A stretch of DNA of 36,583 nt from NCBI GenBank assembly GCA_903868145.1, contig CAIPTY010000020.1:1-36583 (forward strand), written 5' to 3'. The position numbers and the translations under genes were made by a program. The first letter of the stretch is position 1; every line of letters begins with the position of its first letter. Below are positions 33,072 to 36,583 of the stretch, piece by piece. The stretch comes from an uncultured Desulfuromonadales bacterium. GTDB lineage: Bacteria; Desulfobacterota; Desulfuromonadia; Geobacterales; Pseudopelobacteraceae. The notes beneath the pieces were generated by a model. That model worked only from the letters and a program-made list of their open reading frames with translations, did not search any database and was not told where the DNA came from.

Positions 33072-34346
33072 GTGACTTTATTATCGAATATTGTAAAACC
33101 TTTTCAAGGAATTGCTTCAGAAAGTCTGGGTAGAAGAATGAATCCGGAAATTACATTCCTGAAGAGCCTGATTCCCGATTCCTGTCACAGCAGGATAGTC
33201 ATGGTCGGGGGAACTGTACGAGACATTATACTAGGCAGAGAATGCAAAGACCTTGATCTGGTTGCTGCTCTTACCGTTGATGAACTGTGTACACTTGGAT
33301 TTCGCCTGCTAGAAGCGAGTAGCGGTGCGGACATCTATTTTTGCTGCCACCCTGATTTCGGCAAGATTGAGATTACCCGCATCGATAGCATGGATGTTCT
33401 GGAAGATGACCTTAGATGCCGGGATTTCACCATCAATGCTATTGCCATGGCACTGGACGGCACAATCATTGACCCGCTGAGTGGGAGTGACGACCTGGCT
33501 TCGAGACTTCGGGCATGCAGCAGCGAAACCTTCAGTAACGATCCTCTCAGAATATTCCGTGCATTTCGCTTTGAGTGCAGCGGATGGCTTATGACAGCGG
33601 AAACAGAGGAACTGATCCGGCAGCAGGATTGGGCTTCTCGCTTCTCTGCCATGCCGATAGAACGGTTCCGCGATGAGATGCTAAAAGCTCTGGCGGGAAC
33701 AACACCGGGACGCTTCTTTGAGCGAATGATCGGATTCAGCGCGGGAGCGGAGTTTCTGCCGGAACTGTTCCGAATCCCAGCAATACCTGCCGGTCCGCTT
33801 GAGCATCATCCTGAGGGTGATCTGTTGACTCATTCTGTCCAGGTTTTGCAGCGGGTTGCAGTAATTACGGATGATCCATTAGCCCGCTTCTGCGCCTTCT
33901 TCCATGATCTTGGCAAACTGGATACTGATCCAGCGCTCTACCCCAAACATCACGGCCATGACACTGCCGGTTTTAAGATGGCCGAAAGCTTCTGCAACCG
34001 ATTATGCCTTCCTACAAGATACCGCAAGGCTCTGGCCTGGATCAGCCGCCTGCATGGCTCAGCCAATAAGTGGGATGAGTTGCGGGACTCCACGAAGATA
34101 CAGATGGCGGAACAGGCGATCAAGGCTGGTATCTTGGAAATACTACCTCTGGTTTCTGCTGCTGATAAACCGGGGAATATGCCAATGTCAGGATGGGACA
34201 AGGCTGTTAAGATTGCGGAAATGAATACGCGGGAGCTGGATATTGACCAGGACAAACTGGAAAGCATGCCGATTGAAAATAGGCCATCGTTCATCTTACA
34301 GAAACGGGTGGATACTTTCCGCAGAATCAGGACAGAGAACAACTGA
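33072..34346 (+). CDS. cca: CCA-adding enzyme/poly(A) polymerase-type nucleotidyltransferase with HD domain
   Basis: 424 residues from GTG 33072, with GGGGAG inside the rtcB stop region; ATG 33138 is an alternative. The head domain shows GGTVRDIILGRECKDLDLV (the nucleotidyltransferase motif with DLD metal residues) and RDFTINAIA, then the NDPLRIFRAFRF segment. The C-terminal half has an HD phosphohydrolase domain (THSVQVL, FHDLGKLD, HHGHD). This is the class II tRNA nucleotidyltransferase plan. It repairs or completes tRNA 3' CCA ends. The two-base spacing to rtcB suggests an RNA repair unit. Confidence 0.87.
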   Translation: MTLLSNIVKPFQGIASESLGRRMNPEITFLKSLIPDSCHSRIVMVGGTVRDIILGRECKDLDLVAALTVDELCTLGFRLLEASSGADIYFCCHPDFGKIEITRIDSMDVLEDDLRCRDFTINAIAMALDGTIIDPLSGSDDLASRLRACSSETFSNDPLRIFRAFRFECSGWLMTAETEELIRQQDWASRFSAMPIERFRDEMLKALAGTTPGRFFERMIGFSAGAEFLPELFRIPAIPAGPLEHHPEGDLLTHSVQVLQRVAVITDDPLARFCAFFHDLGKLDTDPALYPKHHGHDTAGFKMAESFCNRLCLPTRYRKALAWISRLHGSANKWDELRDSTKIQMAEQAIKAGILEILPLVSAADKPGNMPMSGWDKAVKIAEMNTRELDIDQDKLESMPIENRPSFILQKRVDTFRRIRTENN

Positions 34347-34511
34347 ACACAATAGAACTTATATGCAACTACTCGAAAGGATGTATATAACCTACCGGAC
34401 ATTGCTCATCCCACAAACGCCACACACCATAACCTGGTGGGACACTTATTGTATAGTAGACTTTGCAGATTCCAAAGTATATAACGCTCTAAATTCCATC
34501 AAGGAGGGGTT

Positions 34512-34916
34512 ATGCCACCAAAAGCCAAACCTGCAGTAAAACCGGTCAAGACAGCGAAAGCAACACCTACAAAAGCGGTTAAACCTGCGGCTGCAAAGGC
34601 AGTCGTAAAACCAGCACCTAAGCCGACAAAGGTTGCTGCAAAAGCTGCTGCAACGCCTGTTTCCAAGGCTCCGGCTAAAGCAGTTAAAGCTGTTGCCAAG
34701 CCCGCTGCAAAACCTGTCAAAGCTGCCGCAAAAGCACCGGCCAAAGCTGCAGCTAAGCCTGTCGCAAAGGCCAAGCAAGCGCCCAAGGCAGCACCAGCCA
34801 AAGCAGCAGCAAAACCTGCCGCCAAAGCTAAAGCTCCGGTGAAGGCAACCCCCAAAACTCCAGCAAAACCGGCTGCCAAGTCAGTCGCTAAACCAGCAGC
34901 AAAGGCCAAGAAGTAA
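34512..34916 (+). CDS. Histone H1-like Lys/Ala/Pro-rich DNA-binding protein
   Basis: 134 residues made almost wholly of Lys, Ala, Pro, Val and Thr in PAKAAAKP-type repeats, like the C-terminal tails of AlgP, PhaF or H1-like proteins. It should be disordered, strongly basic and bind DNA without sequence choice. ATG 34512 follows AAGGAGGGG. It lies upstream of the HU gene, so both may be nucleoid proteins. The repeats make the exact length prone to change. Confidence 0.8.
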   Translation: MPPKAKPAVKPVKTAKATPTKAVKPAAAKAVVKPAPKPTKVAAKAAATPVSKAPAKAVKAVAKPAAKPVKAAAKAPAKAAAKPVAKAKQAPKAAPAKAAAKPAAKAKAPVKATPKTPAKPAAKSVAKPAAKAKK

Positions 34917-34980
34917 TATCAGCAGGCGCAGCAGCGCCGAGCTACAGCACCACGTGCTCGTTAACACCCGGGAGAGTAAA

Positions 34981-35247
34981 ATGACAAAAGCTGATTTCGT
35001 AGCAGCAGTAGCAGAAAAAAGTGGCCTGACTAAGGCAGACGCAGAAAAAGCAGTTAAAGCCTTCACCGGTGCAGTAACAGAGTTGCTCAAAAATGGTGAT
35101 AAACTTGTATTGCCGGGCTTTGGCTCATTCTCTGTTGCCGCCCGCGCAGCACGCATTGGCCGTAACCCGCAGACGGGCAAAGAACTCAAGATCGCTGCCA
35201 GCAAGTCAGGCAAGTTCTCTGCTGGAAAAGATCTGAAAGGGTTGTAA
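34981..35247 (+). CDS. hup: HU-family DNA-binding protein
   Basis: 88 residues, typical HU length. It begins MTKADFVAAVAEKSGLTKA, with the conserved LPGFGSFSV core and the RIGRNPQTGKEL arm (about 55-66) that lies in the DNA minor groove. ATG 34981 follows GGGAG; an in-frame GTG at 34954 is unlikely. HU bends and compacts DNA and supports repair and recombination. A terminator follows. Confidence 0.93.
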   Translation: MTKADFVAAVAEKSGLTKADAEKAVKAFTGAVTELLKNGDKLVLPGFGSFSVAARAARIGRNPQTGKELKIAASKSGKFSAGKDLKGL

Positions 35248-35282
35248 AGTATTGATGTAAAATTGATGTCGTTACGGTAAAG

Positions 35283-35314
35283 TGGGCTGCCGATTCAATT
35301 GGTAGCCCATTTTT
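35283..35314 (+). terminator. Rho-independent terminator after HU
   Basis: Stem TGGGCTGCC (35283-35291) pairs with GGTAGCCCA (35301-35309, one G-T pair) around a nine-base loop, followed by a run of five T at 35310-35314. Confidence 0.85.
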
Positions 35315-35345
35315 ATGCATAGTGAGCACATATCGAGGAGCAGTT

Positions 35346-35672
35346 ATGAAAAAGTGCCCCTTCTGCGCTGAAGATATTCAAGACGAAGCAATCAAATGTA
35401 AACACTGCGGTGAGTTCCTTGATTCCTCCCATCGCCGACATTGTGCCGAAGATAATACCCCCTGGTATTTCCGAAAATCAATTATCATCCTGGCGCTCTG
35501 CTCTGTAGGACCGCTGGCATTACCCATGATTTGGTGGCGGCCTCAAACATCACTGGCATGGAAGATCGGACTCACGGTTGCCATCCTGGCGCTCAGCTGG
35601 ATCTTGTACCTGACCACGATGGAATCCATCCGCACGTTCAGAGAGTATTACAGGCTGATTGAGGGAATATGA
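35346..35672 (+). CDS. Zinc-ribbon small membrane protein
   Basis: 108 residues from ATG 35346 (GAGGAG upstream). The N-terminus is a zinc ribbon: [10 protein letters not shown] and KCKHCGEFL. Two hydrophobic helices follow (about residues 42-62 and 70-88). Proteins of this plan are widespread and of unknown role. Confidence 0.8.
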   Translation: MKKCPFCAEDIQDEAIKCKHCGEFLDSSHRRHCAEDNTPWYFRKSIIILALCSVGPLALPMIWWRPQTSLAWKIGLTVAILALSWILYLTTMESIRTFREYYRLIEGI

Positions 35673-35694
35673 AACCCGATGAAGGAGTCATATT

Positions 35695-36579
35695 GTGATG
35701 CCCCGGTATGCAGAACCACTCTTTCGCCCACCCAGTGAGGCAAGAAGTCTGATCTTCCAGATCACGATTGGTTGCTCACAGAACACCTGCACCTTTTGCG
35801 GCATGTACAAGGGTAAGCGTTTCCATGTGAGACCGGTTGCAGAGATCATACAAGAGATCGAAAGTATCCCGGTAAGCTATAAGTCAAAGGTAGATCGGGT
35901 CTTTCTGGCCGACGGAGATGCATTGGTGTATCCATTTGAGGGTCTGCTGGAAATACTTGATGCCCTCTCGGCCACGTACCCGCGCCTAACAAGAGTCGGA
36001 AGTTACGCCTCGCCAAACAGCATGACCTCCAAAAACCCGGAACAGTTGACAGTACTTCGCGAAAAACGGCTGCGTATTCTCTACTTCGGTTTGGAATCAG
36101 GAGATGATGAAACCCTGGGGCAGATCAAAAAAGGGTATACGGCAGAGCAGATGGTAATCCAGGCTCTCAAAGTTCGGGAGGCGGGGATAAAGCTGTCGGT
36201 GACCGCAATCCTTGGGCTGGCAGGCAGAGGCCGGAGCATGGAGCATGCCAGAGCCACTGCCGCCTGGGTCAATCGAGTCAGCCCTGAATACTTTTCTCTA
36301 CTAACCCTGTTTCACCGCCATAATGAAGATTTTGTCCGTGGTCTTGAACAATGTACGCATCGGGAGTTAATGCTTGAGACGCGGGAACTGCTGCTGCATC
36401 TTAACCCGACACGCACCATCCTGCGTTCCAACCATGTGTCAAACTTTCTGAACCTTGCAGGCAGCTATCCCAAAGACCGTGAGCAACTTATTAAAGATGT
36501 GGACATGGCGATTGAACGTGCCGGCACGTATCCCGGTTTTCTGGACGAGGTGCCCGGGTATTCGGAGGAATATTACTAG
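35695..36579 (+). CDS. Radical SAM protein (YgiQ/HemN-like superfamily)
   Basis: 294 residues. GTG 35695 (or ATG 35698) follows AAGGAG. The cluster motif is CSQNTCTFC, CX4CX2C, a spacing seen in one subset of radical SAM proteins rather than the usual CX3CX2C. The core continues with DGDALVYPFEGLLEIL and FGLESGDDETLGQI, which fit the HemN/YgiQ-like group often labelled coproporphyrinogen-oxidase-like without evidence. Substrate unknown. It ends a few bases before the window end and is complete. Confidence 0.82.
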   Translation: MMPRYAEPLFRPPSEARSLIFQITIGCSQNTCTFCGMYKGKRFHVRPVAEIIQEIESIPVSYKSKVDRVFLADGDALVYPFEGLLEILDALSATYPRLTRVGSYASPNSMTSKNPEQLTVLREKRLRILYFGLESGDDETLGQIKKGYTAEQMVIQALKVREAGIKLSVTAILGLAGRGRSMEHARATAAWVNRVSPEYFSLLTLFHRHNEDFVRGLEQCTHRELMLETRELLLHLNPTRTILRSNHVSNFLNLAGSYPKDREQLIKDVDMAIERAGTYPGFLDEVPGYSEEYY

Positions 36580-36583
36580 AGGC

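Noticed and set aside
34512-34916. Low-complexity repeats as non-coding
   Set aside because: The frame is open for 134 codons behind a perfect ribosome site and gives a known H1-like composition; antisense frames are Ala/Gly/Leu-rich shadows.

Overview
The window looks like an accessory (defence-island) stretch of a Gram-negative bacterial chromosome of moderate GC. Its style resembles the Geobacter/Desulfuromonadales group: a Lys/Ala/Pro histone-H1-like protein beside HU, radical SAM operons, AbiE, and type I restriction with a four-helix-bundle gene. This placement is an inference from gene families; there is no rRNA or other taxonomic marker. I saw no tRNA, rRNA, CRISPR array, integrase or intact transposase.

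Layout. 1-701: the start of an unknown gene behind a strong promoter with a palindromic operator, then about 560 bases with no convincing gene. 702-2125: a zinc-dependent phospholipase C-like protein and a small lipoprotein, translationally coupled. 2275-7474: a RhuM-family gene overlapping sbcD and sbcC. 7672-14296: a 1843-residue metallophosphoesterase-NACHT/STAND protein with helical repeats, followed 16 bases later by a PD-(D/E)XK (NucS/DUF91-like) nuclease. 14346-25491: a type I restriction-modification locus (hsdR, four-helix-bundle gene, hsdM, frameshifted hsdS). It is split by a 5.6-kb insertion carrying an AAA ATPase and a TPR-STAND ATPase, bounded by a 421-bp direct repeat. 25549-27397: a type IV AbiE toxin-antitoxin pair. 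27506-28471: a WYL regulator. All of these genes are on the minus strand.

28557-30472 (minus) is a small operon of two short proteins, a radical SAM/SPASM-like enzyme and a coupled 28-codon ORF; it could be a peptide-modification system. It lies between two copies of the leader and start region of the WYL gene. From 30961 the genes are on the plus strand: a dual-specificity phosphatase, an HNH endonuclease remnant, a frameshifted rtcB RNA ligase, a CCA-adding-type nucleotidyltransferase, a histone-H1-like protein, HU with a clear terminator, a zinc-ribbon membrane protein and a second radical SAM enzyme.

How the parts may work together (inference): six or more conflict-type modules lie on one strand with tight spacing, so the DNA-damage/restriction genes and the two STAND-type ATPase systems may act as layered antiphage defence. 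The best candidates for undescribed systems are the metallophosphoesterase-NACHT plus nuclease pair, the AAA plus TPR-STAND pair nested in the restriction operon, and the radical SAM plus two-small-protein operon. Several broken genes (hsdS, rtcB, a second RhuM, HNH) show active turnover, or for the two frameshifts possibly sequencing errors.
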